NCBI GenBank assembly: GCA_900290245.1
Contig: OKRB01000133.1
Coordinates: forward strand, 1 to 38,155
Direction of reading: 5' to 3'
DNA: 38,155 bases
From: Candidatus Sulfuritelmatomonas gaucii
GTDB taxonomy: Bacteria > Acidobacteriota > Terriglobia > Terriglobales > Acidobacteriaceae
A program made the translations under genes and the position numbers. The notes under the pieces were generated by a model. It saw only the letters and a list, made by a program, of their open reading frames with translations. It did not search any database and had not been told where the DNA came from. The first letter of the stretch is position 1, and every line of letters starts with the position of its first letter. Positions 16,444 to 25,943 of this stretch are shown piece after piece.

Positions 16444-18375
16444 TTAGGAATGTATCGGAACTGCCGGGCGTGGCGCCGCGTTTACGACCGAAGCAGCGGG
16501 CGCGGGCAATCTGAAGTCGCTAAGCGGCGCGGTGGGCAGAATCATGCGGAGCGAGTTGAGAATGGCGAGCAAATCGATGATCTCCTGCAAAATCGCGCCC
16601 TCGATTGGCGCCAGGTATCCCAAAGCGCCGGCGCCCATGCCGATTACGCTCAAAAGCATTCCTCCAACCGCGCTGGTGATTGCGATTCGCCTCATCCGTC
16701 TTCCGATGTGGATCAGCTCATCGACGCTCGCCAGAGACGATTGCAGGATCACTGCGCCGGCCGCCTCGGTAGTGATGTCGCTGTTTACGCCCAGTGCAAT
16801 TCCCGCAGTGGCGGTCATCATTGCCGGGGCGTCGTTGATGCCGTCGCCCAAGAAGAGCGTCTGTTCCCGCAAGGTCAGTTCCCGAACGATTGCGACTTTC
16901 TCTTCGGGGCTTTTTCCCCCGTAGACCATGGAGATTCCCATGCCCGTAGCAAAATGCGCAACTTCAGATGGCCTGTCGCCGGAAAGCAGCACGATCTTCT
17001 TGAAGCCGTGGCGAGATTCGACATGAGTGAGGAAGGGCCTACTCTCGTATCTCGGCTGATCGTGGAATTGCATAAGTCCTGCGAGTTCGCCGTCAATCAA
17101 AATCACGCACTCCAATCCCGTGGGAAAATCGGAAAGCGGCTGTCTGACGCCGGCTGGCAACTTTGCGCGGCCGGTGAGAGTAACCTGGTGTCCCGCCACA
17201 TGACCGGTAAGACCGCGGCCCGGCGACTCCGAAACGTCCTGAGGCGTCGGAAGCACCACTCCCTCCTCCGCAGCGGCATTGAGAATGGCTGAAGCCAGAG
17301 GGTGCTTGGAGTACCGCTCGAGACTAGCGGCAAACTCAAGCAAATACCGCTTTGGCCAATCGCGGGTGCATATAATCTCGGTGAGGCTCGGCTTGCCATA
17401 AGTTAGCGTGCCGGTCTTATCCACGATCAAGGTTCTGCAGGAATCGATCTTCTCCAGAATGGATGGATCCTTGATGACAATTCCGCGCCTTGCGCCGACG
17501 GAGATTGCGCCGATGATCGCAACCGGGATTGCAAGCAGCAGTGGACACGGCGTGGCGATGACTACCACGGCCAGAAATCGCTCTGGCTGGCCGCTGATGA
17601 TCCAACTGAGCGCCGCAATTGCCATTGCCACTGGGGTGTACCAGACTCCCAGTCGATCGCCGAGCCGGCGAATTCGAGGCCGGTTCTTTTCTGATTCATG
17701 CAGGACTTCAATAATCTTGGCGTAGCGCGAATCGCTGGCCAGGTGCGTTGCCTGAATTGTCAAAGCCGTATCGCCATTGATCGCGCCGGAAAGCACCGCC
17801 GCACCTGGGGCCTTAGCAATTAGGAACGGCTCGCCTGTGAGATAGGACTCATCCATCGTTCCCAGCCCGTCGATGACGATCCCATCCACCGGACAGAGTT
17901 CGTGAGGATAGACAATCAAGCTTTCGCCAACAGCGATTGTTTCGATGGGAAGATCCACGACGGAAGCCGCGCTTTCAATGCGGTGAGCGGTCTGGGGCAT
18001 TCGCTTGGCGAGTGCGGCCAGAACCGACGACGCCCGCCGGGTTGCGTATTCCTCCATCGCCTTGCCGCCGGAGAGCATGAGGACCACAATTGCCGCCACC
18101 CAATACTGTCTCAGGGCCAGAGCGGTAACAATGGAGAGAAAGGCCAGAACATCGACGCTGAAATTGCGCCTGGAGATTTGTTTCAGGAGCTCGATGCTCA
18201 AGGGCACGGCGGCGATAACTATGGCACTTACTAGGATGAGGTTGGCCAACGCTGAATTATGAAATGCATAACGTTCGCTAAAACTCGCAACCATTCCCGC
18301 CAGAATGAAAACCGCAGTGGCCCCGTTAGACGCGGTGCTCACGAATCGACGGAGATCAGCCCAATGCAGCTTCAT
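16444..18375 (-). CDS. P1B-type heavy-metal-translocating ATPase, TPCP variant, no HMA domain
   Basis: A 643-residue inner-membrane pump. Visible landmarks in order are: N-terminal helices, the actuator loop TGEP (180-183), the metal-site helix motif TPCP (275-278) where copper and zinc pumps have CPC, the phosphorylation site DKTGT (Asp319), the HP dipeptide of P1B pumps (SKHPL, 358-359) and GDGINDAP (510-517). The catalytic machinery is complete. There is no N-terminal metal-binding domain or Cys/His-rich tail. TPCP has been reported for a P1B subgroup linked to nickel or iron, but the metal here is undetermined. The start at 18375 is chosen because the longer frame would overlap the upstream zinc-ribbon gene; the gap is then 22 bp, consistent with an operon. 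Confidence 0.9.
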   Translation of the reverse strand: MKLHWADLRRFVSTASNGATAVFILAGMVASFSERYAFHNSALANLILVSAIVIAAVPLSIELLKQISRRNFSVDVLAFLSIVTALALRQYWVAAIVVLMLSGGKAMEEYATRRASSVLAALAKRMPQTAHRIESAASVVDLPIETIAVGESLIVYPHELCPVDGIVIDGLGTMDESYLTGEPFLIAKAPGAAVLSGAINGDTALTIQATHLASDSRYAKIIEVLHESEKNRPRIRRLGDRLGVWYTPVAMAIAALSWIISGQPERFLAVVVIATPCPLLLAIPVAIIGAISVGARRGIVIKDPSILEKIDSCRTLIVDKTGTLTYGKPSLTEIICTRDWPKRYLLEFAASLERYSKHPLASAILNAAAEEGVVLPTPQDVSESPGRGLTGHVAGHQVTLTGRAKLPAGVRQPLSDFPTGLECVILIDGELAGLMQFHDQPRYESRPFLTHVESRHGFKKIVLLSGDRPSEVAHFATGMGISMVYGGKSPEEKVAIVRELTLREQTLFLGDGINDAPAMMTATAGIALGVNSDITTEAAGAVILQSSLASVDELIHIGRRMRRIAITSAVGGMLLSVIGMGAGALGYLAPIEGAILQEIIDLLAILNSLRMILPTAPLSDFRLPAPAASVVNAAPRPAVPIHS

Positions 18376-18397
18376 GACTACCCAACCCTTCTGCGAT

Positions 18398-18727
18398 TCA
18401 AGCCACGTTTTCGAGCGAAACTCGCAAACGACGCTGTGAGCCTCGCTCCGCGGGCGGCATTTTGACATTCTGGACGCGCGCTTCCTGGCCGACTGCTCTC
18501 TGAATCGATTCGAGAACGAGTCCAGCCGAAGTCCAGCGTCTCATCTTCAGGAAGCGCGAGCACTCAGCGCATAGCCAGAAGTACCTGGTCGGCACTACAC
18601 AGACAGGAAAGCCTGAGTCGGCGCCTACGGTTCTTTTTTCCGGCGGAACCTCCATTTCGAGGAGGCGCAGAGTTCCGTTCTCAAGGTGGTGTGCATCCAC
18701 GCGGCATTTGGGATTGGCACACTGCAT
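18398..18727 (-). CDS. Small zinc-ribbon protein upstream of the metal ATPase
   Basis: A 109-residue cytoplasmic protein with two cysteine pairs, Cys3/Cys8 (CANPKC) and Cys53/Cys56 (CAEC), separated by about 45 residues, consistent with one zinc ribbon. The aromatic YFWLCAECS segment and the charged start resemble short zinc-ribbon proteins I recall from acidobacterial genomes, function unknown. The start is chosen for the GGAAAGGA box about 7 nt upstream. It ends 22 bp before the P-type ATPase gene, so it may be co-transcribed and serve in metal sensing or buffering. That link is an inference from position only. Confidence 0.65.
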   Translation of the reverse strand: MQCANPKCRVDAHHLENGTLRLLEMEVPPEKRTVGADSGFPVCVVPTRYFWLCAECSRFLKMRRWTSAGLVLESIQRAVGQEARVQNVKMPPAERGSQRRLRVSLENVA

Positions 18728-19066
18728 CGCAGTTCCTTTCCGTGGTTTGCTCCTCGACAACTGCAAAGGGTCCGGCACGAAAAACAATCTCCTCTGGCCG
18801 GGAAATCGTGCGGCCGGGATGCACATGCGTGACTTCACTGCCTTATCCGGACACACGGAACTACGGATATTCCATCTGCACGAACGTAACCACTTTTTGC
18901 CTCGTGCCTTGCCCGACTTTTGGTGCAATTGTCGGTCACCCGACGCGCTTTGCTAAACACCGTCAAAGAATTGCGACGTGGGCGTCAAAACTTAGCGCGG
19001 TAACTTGCCACACCTTCGCCAGGTTTCACGAACCTAGGCAGCGTTCGGCGGGCCGGCAAGGAGCGC
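18728..19066. other. Intergenic region upstream of the zinc-ribbon gene
   Basis: About 340 bp that must hold the promoter of the zinc-ribbon and ATPase genes and the end of the peptidase transcript. I found no clear sigma54 or sigma70 elements. The open frames here are shadows without binding sites. Confidence 0.4.
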
Positions 19067-20631
19067 CTACGGGAGGCCCCCGGAAACGCATTGCGATGAG
19101 ACAAAACGGCTGGCAGCGGCGCCAGTACCGGATGAAGCGCCGTCAGGCCATTCCATCGCAGGATCCGCACTTTTCGGCCGCGCCGAACAAATTTGTTCGA
19201 TGGGTTGTCCCGGCTTGTACTCGATCTTTTGCGGAGGCGTGCAGCCCTCTTCTTTGGTTATCAGCAGGCTGGGCTTGGCGCCTTCCTCTTTCTCGGCCTG
19301 GGCGACGACCGGCGCCAAATCCTTCTTCATTTGTTCAAACTCGGTGGTCTGGACCAGAAGATCGCGTCCTTTGGGAAGAAACATGATCTCGCGCTGTGCC
19401 TGTACCATGCGCTCGTAGAACGGCGGGTGCGTGCGAAACCAGCTCACCCCGTTCACGTAGCCTTCTTTGGTGGCCATCTTGTCGAAGAAGCGAATGAACC
19501 CGTAGTATCGTAGCCGGCATTCCACGCATACTGAATGCCTAACTGATCCGCTTCAAGCTCGTAGTCGCGGCTGATGCCGAGCAGCTTTAGATTCAGCACG
19601 AGTCCAAGGCCATAGTAACCATATTGGAGGGCGTAATAGAGGCCGATTCCGGCCACGCCACCGGTGAGCACAACGGCGGCAATCTGGGCGGCCTGGAAAA
19701 AGATACCAGCGATGGTCGCCCGTTTCATTAGCTTGGCCCCGTGGCGGGCCGTAACGTGCGCGAGTTCATGTGCAATTACCCCGGCCAGTTGCGCTTCGTC
19801 GTCCACGGCTTCCAGAAGCCCGCGTTCGACGAAGAGATAGCCGCCCGGTAGCGCAAATGCGTTGATCTCTTTCGATTGCAGTACGACCACATGCAGCGGA
19901 ACCTTGAGGTCCGAGTGTTGCGCGACGCGATCCGCGACGGTTTTGACGTATTGCTGGACGGCCTTGCTTTCCACTTCCGGAGGCAGCAAGCCCGTGCGTT
20001 TCAGTTCATCGACGGCATCCTGGCCGCGCTTGATATCGCTCTCTTGACCTGAGGCAATCTCTCTAAATCCGATATCCTTTACGTCGGCCCAGCGTCTCTG
20101 GTCGTAAGTCCCGTCTGCGATGGCCGCAAGAGCCAACCGATTTTGCTCCGGCCATTGCAAGAGTAGGTTCAGCTTGGCATTGAGGTTGTCATACGCGTTG
20201 GGAATGGCCTGCCCCGAGAGCACATCCGCCTCGCTGCGCAGAAGCTCCAGATTCTGAATTTGGCAGTGCAATGCGTGGCGCGGCTTGTTGGCCAACCCGG
20301 AACCGCCCTTCTTCAATTCCTTCCGCGCACCGTCCAACTGTTTTCCATATAGCTTGGAATGGTCTTTGAACCTGCCGTGGCAGCTGCCTTCTCCGCGCTT
20401 CAGCGCCTGACGCTCCTGTTCAACTTCAGCCGCACTGAATGTAAGTGAAGGAGCCAGCTCGAAGAGTTCTTCATACGGTTTTTGCAGATATTCATGAAGC
20501 GAAAGTTGGGGAGATTGCGCCTGCGGAGGCTGTGGCGTCGGCTCCGATTGGGCCTGCGAAGGCATAGCCGGCATGAGAATCAACAGCAAGGCTAGAACTG
20601 CTGCTGTACATTTTTGGAATGCTTCCTTCAT
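19067..20631 (-). pseudogene. M48-family metalloprotease (BepA-like), frameshifted
   Basis: Starts at 20631 with an AAGGAGG box 7 nt upstream and a signal peptide (MKEAFQKCTAAVLALLLILM, cleaved near SQAQS). After a helical region comes the zinc protease core HELAHVTARH (His288, Glu289, His292) with the third ligand in ELEAD (Glu358). After about residue 378 (near 19495-19501) the frame shifts. The first frame stops about 16 codons later, whereas the neighbouring frame continues the family sequence (GFIRFFDKMATKEGYVNGV, then the family HPP motif in RTHPPFYERM) to a stop at 19067. One added base restores a protein of about 520 residues. It would act in the periplasm on misfolded outer-membrane proteins. 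It follows the VWA gene by 16 bp. Confidence 0.85.
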
Positions 20632-20647
20632 TGAAGGCCTCCTTGCT

Positions 20648-21742
20648 TCATGCGGTTCCTGCCGGCCGTGTTGGGACCGGCTGCGGCTGCCTCGCGCTTG
20701 TTGAGCTTTCTTTCTTTGGCGCAATGTAGCCCTCGCGGGCATAGACTTCGATCTTGCGCCGCTTATCCTTTTCGTTTGTTACCTTCAGCGGCTTTCCATC
20801 GGGGCCCACGATCTCAACTTTCAGGCGGTGATAGAGGCCGTCGCGGCTCTCCATCGAAGGCCGGAAGGTGAGCGTGTATTCATTGCGCAAAAATCCCACC
20901 ACGCTACGGAAGATGTCGGGCAGTTCTCCCTCGAAGCGGGGGAAGATCGCCAGCCCGCCGGTTTGTTTTGCGAACCCGCTCAATGCGTTCTTGCCTTGCA
21001 GGTACGACATGCTGCTGCCGCCGTATTGCATATACTCGGCTTCCGCCAGGCCGACGCAAAAGATCGTGGTGTCGGTTTCTTTCAGGCGTCTACTCACTTC
21101 GTCCTGAGTGGCCGCGCTGAAGCTGTTCAGGCCGGTGGCCAGCAGCAGGATGGATTTTCTGCCTCGTACTCCGTCCAGTTTGTCCAGCGTGTCGATCAGC
21201 GCGTCATAGAGATTGACCTCCCCGAATTGAGGAAAGCCGAGGGTGGCGATCGCGTCGCGAACCTCGAACTGCCTATGCGTAAAGTCCACCTGGACTTTCG
21301 ATTGCAGATCGAATGTGACCAGCGCGATCCAGTCACGTGGCTCAAGGCGATCCAGAAATGAAGTTCCCCAATCTGCCGCCTTCCCGGCAAAATAGCCGTA
21401 AGAGGTAGCGCTATACTCCATCAGCATCACGATTGTGATAGGAGCTGTAGTCGGTTCGAAGTCTAGAACTTTCTGCGGCGAGCCGTTGTCAAGAACGCGA
21501 AAGTTGCCGCGCTTCAAGCCGTTCAGCACGCGTCCGTCTTCGTCGGTGACCAACACATCCACGTTCACAAGTGTGGCGTCGATTTTGTAGGAAGGATCGG
21601 TCACTCTCGGCGGCCCTGGCTCTGTTGCGGAGGAAGCGGGCGGCTCCTGCTCCTGGGCAGGTATGGCCTGGGGCTTCACAAGCTGATGCGCTGCGAGGCC
21701 GATGAAAAGCACCGTTGCGAGAATGCTCAACCGGATTCTCAT
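20648..21742 (-). CDS. Exported VWA-domain protein
   Basis: A 364-residue protein with a signal peptide (about 1-27). An acidobacterial-style beta-strand segment (VNVDVLVTDEDGRVLNGL, about 60-95) precedes a von Willebrand A domain (about 100-300). The metal-ion site is altered: the usual DxSxS appears as EYSAT, so Mg-dependent adhesion may be changed. The C-terminal part is charged, ending in a Pro-rich tail. AGGTGGAAT before the ATG supports the start. It overlaps no neighbour but ends only 16 bp before the M48 protease gene, so the two are probably one operon. A role in the cell envelope together with the protease is inferred. Confidence 0.85.
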   Translation of the reverse strand: MRIRLSILATVLFIGLAAHQLVKPQAIPAQEQEPPASSATEPGPPRVTDPSYKIDATLVNVDVLVTDEDGRVLNGLKRGNFRVLDNGSPQKVLDFEPTTAPITIVMLMEYSATSYGYFAGKAADWGTSFLDRLEPRDWIALVTFDLQSKVQVDFTHRQFEVRDAIATLGFPQFGEVNLYDALIDTLDKLDGVRGRKSILLLATGLNSFSAATQDEVSRRLKETDTTIFCVGLAEAEYMQYGGSSMSYLQGKNALSGFAKQTGGLAIFPRFEGELPDIFRSVVGFLRNEYTLTFRPSMESRDGLYHRLKVEIVGPDGKPLKVTNEKDKRRKIEVYAREGYIAPKKESSTSARQPQPVPTRPAGTA

Positions 21743-21834
21743 ATTCCACCTGCCTTAACCCACGAGACGAATCAAATGGCGAAAGCAACTGGCCGCCGGC
21801 TCCGATCTTCCGTTTCTCATGCGTCGGCAACGCG

Positions 21835-22836
21835 CTATGGCATAAATACACTTTCCGGAGGTTTGGGCGACCCGGCCGTGATTTCAACGCTCCGCGTTGG
21901 GGCTGTGGATCGCCCGAGCATAATGACCGGGCACCGCGCCCCGCTCGTGATTCTGTGCGCGGCACACACGCGATCCGATGAAGCCGCGCATTGCGCCCTC
22001 GGCCCGGCCAGAACGACGTAGTCCTGATTTGTTTCGGCTTGATACCTCAGGATCTCCTCTGCCGGATCGCCTTCTCGAACAGCGATTTCCAACGGGCAGA
22101 ACAGCTCGGCTTCTCTCAGCCCTGCCGAGAGCAGCCTCGAGGCCACCGACATCGGGCTCCGGCCAAATGGCGCGACACCGTTATCTCCGCCAGTGAACAC
22201 ATGCATCACCGTGAGATGTGATTTCTGTTCCTGAGCCAGCCTGCTGGCAAATGCCAACGGCATTTCGGAATTCGACCGAAGCGACAGTGCGAGCGTGATT
22301 CGTCCCGCCGCTTTCTCACCTGCCAGTCCCGGCGATACGCGCTCCGGAACTACACAGACCGGCGCTCCAAGCCCTGGCGCGAGTTCTTCTGCCAGCGTCC
22401 TCTGGAGGGCCTTCGTTCCGCTGTGTGCTGTTATCAGCACTCTATCTACGGCGCGGGCTTTCGCGAGGGCCGCAATTTCTTCGGGCGCCGTTCCCTTGAG
22501 AAGAACCGGCTCACACCCAATTCCTACCCAGCGAAGTTGCCGTGCCATTCGATCGAGTGCCTGCCGAGCAAGCCCGGCGGCAAAAGCATTCCTGGGAAGT
22601 TGCAGAACGGCGGCGCAATGAGACGGCGCACGACCGGGCACCGTGTTAACGAGCAGAACCTTTGTTCTGCCTGGTCTTGCCTGGCGGATCAGATGGAATA
22701 GCAAGCCATCTTCGTCGGCGAAATTTGTGACAGCCAGGATTACTTCAGGCGCGCACCACTGGCGCAGCCTCTTTGCCGTGAATGAAAAGCTGGCGTCAAC
22801 GGTAGGTTCCAACGTCAAATTGGACGCAGCGCTCAC
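21835..22836 (-). CDS. Tandem universal stress protein (UspA family)
   Basis: A 333-residue cytoplasmic protein with two Usp-like alpha/beta domains. The first has VILAVTNFADE, then DRVLITAHSG and LGAPVCVVPE (about 25-165). The second has ITLALSLRSNSE, LTVMHVFTGG, REGDPAEEI, QDYVVLAGPR and ARCPVIMLGR (about 180-315). The nucleotide-binding glycine pattern of ATP-binding Usp proteins is degenerate. The GTG start at 22836 is preferred for its GGAGG box 8 nt upstream; an ATG 15 bp earlier has its purine run too close. It precedes the VWA-protease pair by 92 bp on the same strand and follows the NtrC-type regulator gene. Confidence 0.8.
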   Translation of the reverse strand: MSAASNLTLEPTVDASFSFTAKRLRQWCAPEVILAVTNFADEDGLLFHLIRQARPGRTKVLLVNTVPGRAPSHCAAVLQLPRNAFAAGLARQALDRMARQLRWVGIGCEPVLLKGTAPEEIAALAKARAVDRVLITAHSGTKALQRTLAEELAPGLGAPVCVVPERVSPGLAGEKAAGRITLALSLRSNSEMPLAFASRLAQEQKSHLTVMHVFTGGDNGVAPFGRSPMSVASRLLSAGLREAELFCPLEIAVREGDPAEEILRYQAETNQDYVVLAGPRAQCAASSDRVCAAHRITSGARCPVIMLGRSTAPTRSVEITAGSPKPPESVFMP

Positions 22837-23144
22837 TGACTCTACCTCCATCCTTTGTGCTGGATAAGCCGCACGCACAAAGCGACGCGGCGCCGCCGCA
22901 GTAGCTGGCTTTTCCTGCGCATCCCCAATGGGCCGGCGCGAGGATCAGGCACTGCAACTGCATGTCTTCATGCACGCAGGGGACCACAATTCCCGTTTTC
23001 CCGAAGCCAGATTTTTCTGTGAGATCGGTGGGCGGTGGAATGCCTTTGGCCTGCCATCGTACAAAACTTGAGACAGAAACGCCGAGAATTCGGCAACATC
23101 GGCGGCGGAAACACATCGTTGCGAGAGCGCGGATTGGACCGCGC
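22837..23144. other. Intergenic region upstream of the Usp gene
   Basis: About 310 bp between the NtrC-type regulator stop and the Usp start. A Cys-rich minus-strand open frame crosses it but runs on into the regulator and Usp coding regions in another frame and has no binding site. A TGGCAC-like sigma54 match at 22947-22962 points the wrong way for both neighbours. No terminator was seen. Confidence 0.4.
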
Positions 23145-24566
23145 TCAGATGGCGCTGGCTGCCGCCTTATCTCCCGGCGCTCCAAGCAGGCCAAATTTTC
23201 CAACCTTGTAGCCCAGGTCGCTCCGCGATATCCCCAGATACCGGGCCGCCTCCGCCTGTACGCCCCTAGCGAGATCGAGAGAGCGAACGATCAACGCCCG
23301 CTCAATCCCCGTCAGGGTTTGACGGAGATCCAGTTGCTCCGGCAGTTGTGCAGCGAGTGTCTCGACTGTATATTCCTCAGCAGCTCGCGACACCGTGGCA
23401 GGACGAGCCGGAAGAAAGAAATCTTCCGCTTGCAACTCTGAGCCCTGCCCAAGAATCAGCGCTCGCTCCAATAGATTTTTTAGCTCTCTCACGTTTCCCG
23501 GAAAGCTGTAGACTGTCAGCTTGGCCAGCGCGGCAGTGCTGATGGGCCGGGCGGGCACCTTCATTTCCGCAGCAATTCTGAGGCAGAGCACTTGGCTAAG
23601 TTCGCTTATGTCTTCCGGCCTATCTCGAAGCGGCGCAAGGTGAACGGGGACCACCGCCAGCCGATAGTACAAATCCTCGCGAAACTGACCCTCGCGGACT
23701 CGTTGTTCCAAGTTGCGATGCGTTGCCGCCAGAACGCGGACGTCCACGCGGCGCGTCACCGTGGAGCCCACGCGCTGGATTTCCCCGTCCGCCAGCACGC
23801 GCAGCAATTTCGATTGCGCTGCGGATGACATTTCCGCAACTTCATCCAGAAAGAGCGTGCCTTCATGCGCGGCCTCAAAGAGTCCGGACCGCGATTTGTC
23901 GGCACCGGTAAACGCTCCGCGCTCGTGGCCGAACAGCTCGCTCTCCAGCAAGGTCTCAGTCACCGCGGCGCAATTGATCGCGATGAACGGCTTCTTCGCC
24001 CGCACGCTGTTGCGGTGAATCGCGCGGGCGACCAGCTCCTTTCCCGTACCAGTCTCGCCAGTGATCAAGACGGTCGTGCTGGTTCCCGCCACCCGTCCAA
24101 TAAACTCCCGAACCCGGCCGATGGCCGCGCTCTTTCCCAGTATTTCGTCTGTGCCTTCAAGCTTCTGCACGGCGGTTTTGAGCGCGGCGTTTTCCCGAAG
24201 CAGCACGGTGTGTTCCGAGGCGCGGCGAACCGCCGCCCTGACTACATCGGGAGAAAACGGCTTGGTGAGAAAATCGAAGGCGCCTTGCCGCATGCTTTCA
24301 ACGGCCAGCTCCAAGGTGCCGACCGCGGTGAGAAAAACCACCGCGGTTGTAGGATCGTCTTCCTGAACCGCGTGCAAGACGTCGAGGCCGGTCCCGTCCG
24401 GCATTTTCTGGTCGGTCAGGACGACATCGAAGTCTTCCTTCTTGAGCAGGTCCATGGCCTCGACAACGCCATCGGCTTCCACCACTACGTGCCCATCGCG
24501 GCGAAGGTTCACTTCGAGTATCCGCCGCATGCCCGGTTCATCGTCGATTATCAGAATCTTTGCCAT
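23145..24566 (-). CDS. NtrC-family sigma54-dependent response regulator
   Basis: A 473-residue DNA-binding activator. The receiver domain (about 1-120) has phospho-Asp52 in VLTDQKMPDG. The AAA+ domain (about 140-385) has Walker A GETGTGKE (170-177) and the sigma54-contacting GAFTGA loop (217-222). A Fis-type helix-turn-helix (ARYLGISRSDLGYKV) lies at the C-terminus. It should activate sigma54 promoters when phosphorylated by the kinase encoded just upstream, whose stop codon lies 29 bp inside this gene. No sigma54-type promoter was found in front of its minus-strand neighbours, but one candidate precedes the exported coiled-coil gene at 27520. Confidence 0.93.
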   Translation of the reverse strand: MAKILIIDDEPGMRRILEVNLRRDGHVVVEADGVVEAMDLLKKEDFDVVLTDQKMPDGTGLDVLHAVQEDDPTTAVVFLTAVGTLELAVESMRQGAFDFLTKPFSPDVVRAAVRRASEHTVLLRENAALKTAVQKLEGTDEILGKSAAIGRVREFIGRVAGTSTTVLITGETGTGKELVARAIHRNSVRAKKPFIAINCAAVTETLLESELFGHERGAFTGADKSRSGLFEAAHEGTLFLDEVAEMSSAAQSKLLRVLADGEIQRVGSTVTRRVDVRVLAATHRNLEQRVREGQFREDLYYRLAVVPVHLAPLRDRPEDISELSQVLCLRIAAEMKVPARPISTAALAKLTVYSFPGNVRELKNLLERALILGQGSELQAEDFFLPARPATVSRAAEEYTVETLAAQLPEQLDLRQTLTGIERALIVRSLDLARGVQAEAARYLGISRSDLGYKVGKFGLLGAPGDKAAASAI

Positions 24567-25872
24567 GCGAAGCCTCCCCGCTGAAAGCCTCCAGAGAACT
24601 CTTCGGCACCGTTATGGTAAAAACGACAGCGCCGTCCCGGTTATCACTTACGCAAAGGTCGCCGCCATGCGCGACCGCGATTCCCCTTGCAATTGCCAGG
24701 CCGAGCCCGGTTCCGTCCGGCTTGGTGGTAAAGAACGGTTCAAAAACTCTGGTTAAATTCAAATCCGGAATTGCTCTGCCGGAATTCTCTACATCCAGAT
24801 AGACCATGCTTTCGTCGCCGCGGATTTGCAGCTTAACGCGCCCGCCGGCAGGCGTAGCATCGAGAGCATTCAACGACAGGTTCAAGAGCGCACCTTCAAT
24901 TTGTGCGCCGTCAATCTCGGCGAAAGTCTCTTCACCTGTTTGGCATATCACCTCGATCGACCGGTCAGCGGCGCGCATCTTGGTAACATCCGCAATATGG
25001 CGCACAATGTCACCGATTGACATCAGCGAGCGCTGCGGCGCAGAAGGACGCGCATAGGTGAGAAAATCGGTAGTAAGGCTCTCCAGCCGCTTGACTTCCC
25101 GCGCGGCGATTGCGAACATCTCCTCCCTCTCACGGGAATCTGAAGCCGGATACGCAGCGGTCGCCAGAGAACTTGCGATCATGGCCACCGGGTTGCGAAT
25201 CTCATGTGCGATTCCGCTGGCGAATCGGCCCACCGCCGCCAGCTTTTCTTCGGACACGAGCTTTTCCCTGGCTGCCTCGAGCTCCGTCACTTTTTCGTGC
25301 AATTTAGCTTCACGTTCTTTCAGTTGATTGATCAGGAACCAGACCAGCGGTCCGGTCAGGCAGAAGATCACTGCGATCATGCCTGTTTCCAGATATTCCG
25401 TTGGCCGTGCCGGGGGATGGATGCTGAAGTAATGCTGAATCCAGGCAAACATCGTTCCGACTGCTGCAACGATGGTTGCAATGGTGGCTAGGAGCCCGCA
25501 ATGATAGGCGCATTGCAAAATCGGAATGGCAAGCAGCACAAAGTACGGAGCGTCGTCTCGATCGGTGAAAAACGCCAGTGCGACCGCAAGAACGAATATT
25601 CCCACGATCGAAATTGCGGTTTCGAGGTGAGCCTCCCTTGCCGTGATCCCTTGCCGCCTGCCCTGTAGCCACATCGTCTCCCAGATCTTGAGCAGAAAAC
25701 CGAGAGCGAGTACCAGGATAACGGCCTTGGAGGGTTCACCAAGTAGAGGAGCAAAGAGGGTGTGCAGCAGAAGCAGTATAGCTATGACGAATAAGGTCAA
25801 AATGCAAAACGCGATCTGCTGCCTTCTGAATGTTTGAGCCTCTATTCGCTCGATAGAAGGAGTCGTGCGCAT
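24538..25872 (-). CDS. NtrB-like membrane sensor histidine kinase
   Basis: A 444-residue inner-membrane kinase with about six hydrophobic helices (roughly 20-42, 49-65, 86-103, 109-121, 127-145, 163-183). A short coiled coil (185-210), a HisKA domain with phospho-His223 (GIAHEIRNP) and an HATPase_c domain (N-box NLSLNALDAT, FEPFFTTKPDGTGLGL) follow. No periplasmic sensor loop of any size is present, so it likely senses a membrane or intracellular signal. The gene overlaps the NtrC-type regulator gene by 29 bp, making a cognate pair certain for practical purposes. The ATG at 25872 has only a weak upstream purine box. Confidence 0.92.
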   Translation of the reverse strand: MRTTPSIERIEAQTFRRQQIAFCILTLFVIAILLLLHTLFAPLLGEPSKAVILVLALGFLLKIWETMWLQGRRQGITAREAHLETAISIVGIFVLAVALAFFTDRDDAPYFVLLAIPILQCAYHCGLLATIATIVAAVGTMFAWIQHYFSIHPPARPTEYLETGMIAVIFCLTGPLVWFLINQLKEREAKLHEKVTELEAAREKLVSEEKLAAVGRFASGIAHEIRNPVAMIASSLATAAYPASDSREREEMFAIAAREVKRLESLTTDFLTYARPSAPQRSLMSIGDIVRHIADVTKMRAADRSIEVICQTGEETFAEIDGAQIEGALLNLSLNALDATPAGGRVKLQIRGDESMVYLDVENSGRAIPDLNLTRVFEPFFTTKPDGTGLGLAIARGIAVAHGGDLCVSDNRDGAVVFTITVPKSSLEAFSGEASHGKDSDNRR

Positions 25873-25943
25873 CGTTTACCAAGAATGAACGGGTGCAATC
25901 TATTGTACGCCGCAGCGCAATCGTCCTGCGAATGAACGTTACG

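Noticed and set aside
22947..22962. Strong sigma54-like match on the plus strand
   Set aside because: It points into minus-strand genes with no plus-strand gene downstream, so it is taken as chance.
22796..23203. Cys-rich minus-strand open frame spanning the Usp/regulator gap
   Set aside because: It overlaps two real genes in other frames and has no binding site; the cysteines come from GC-rich triplets.
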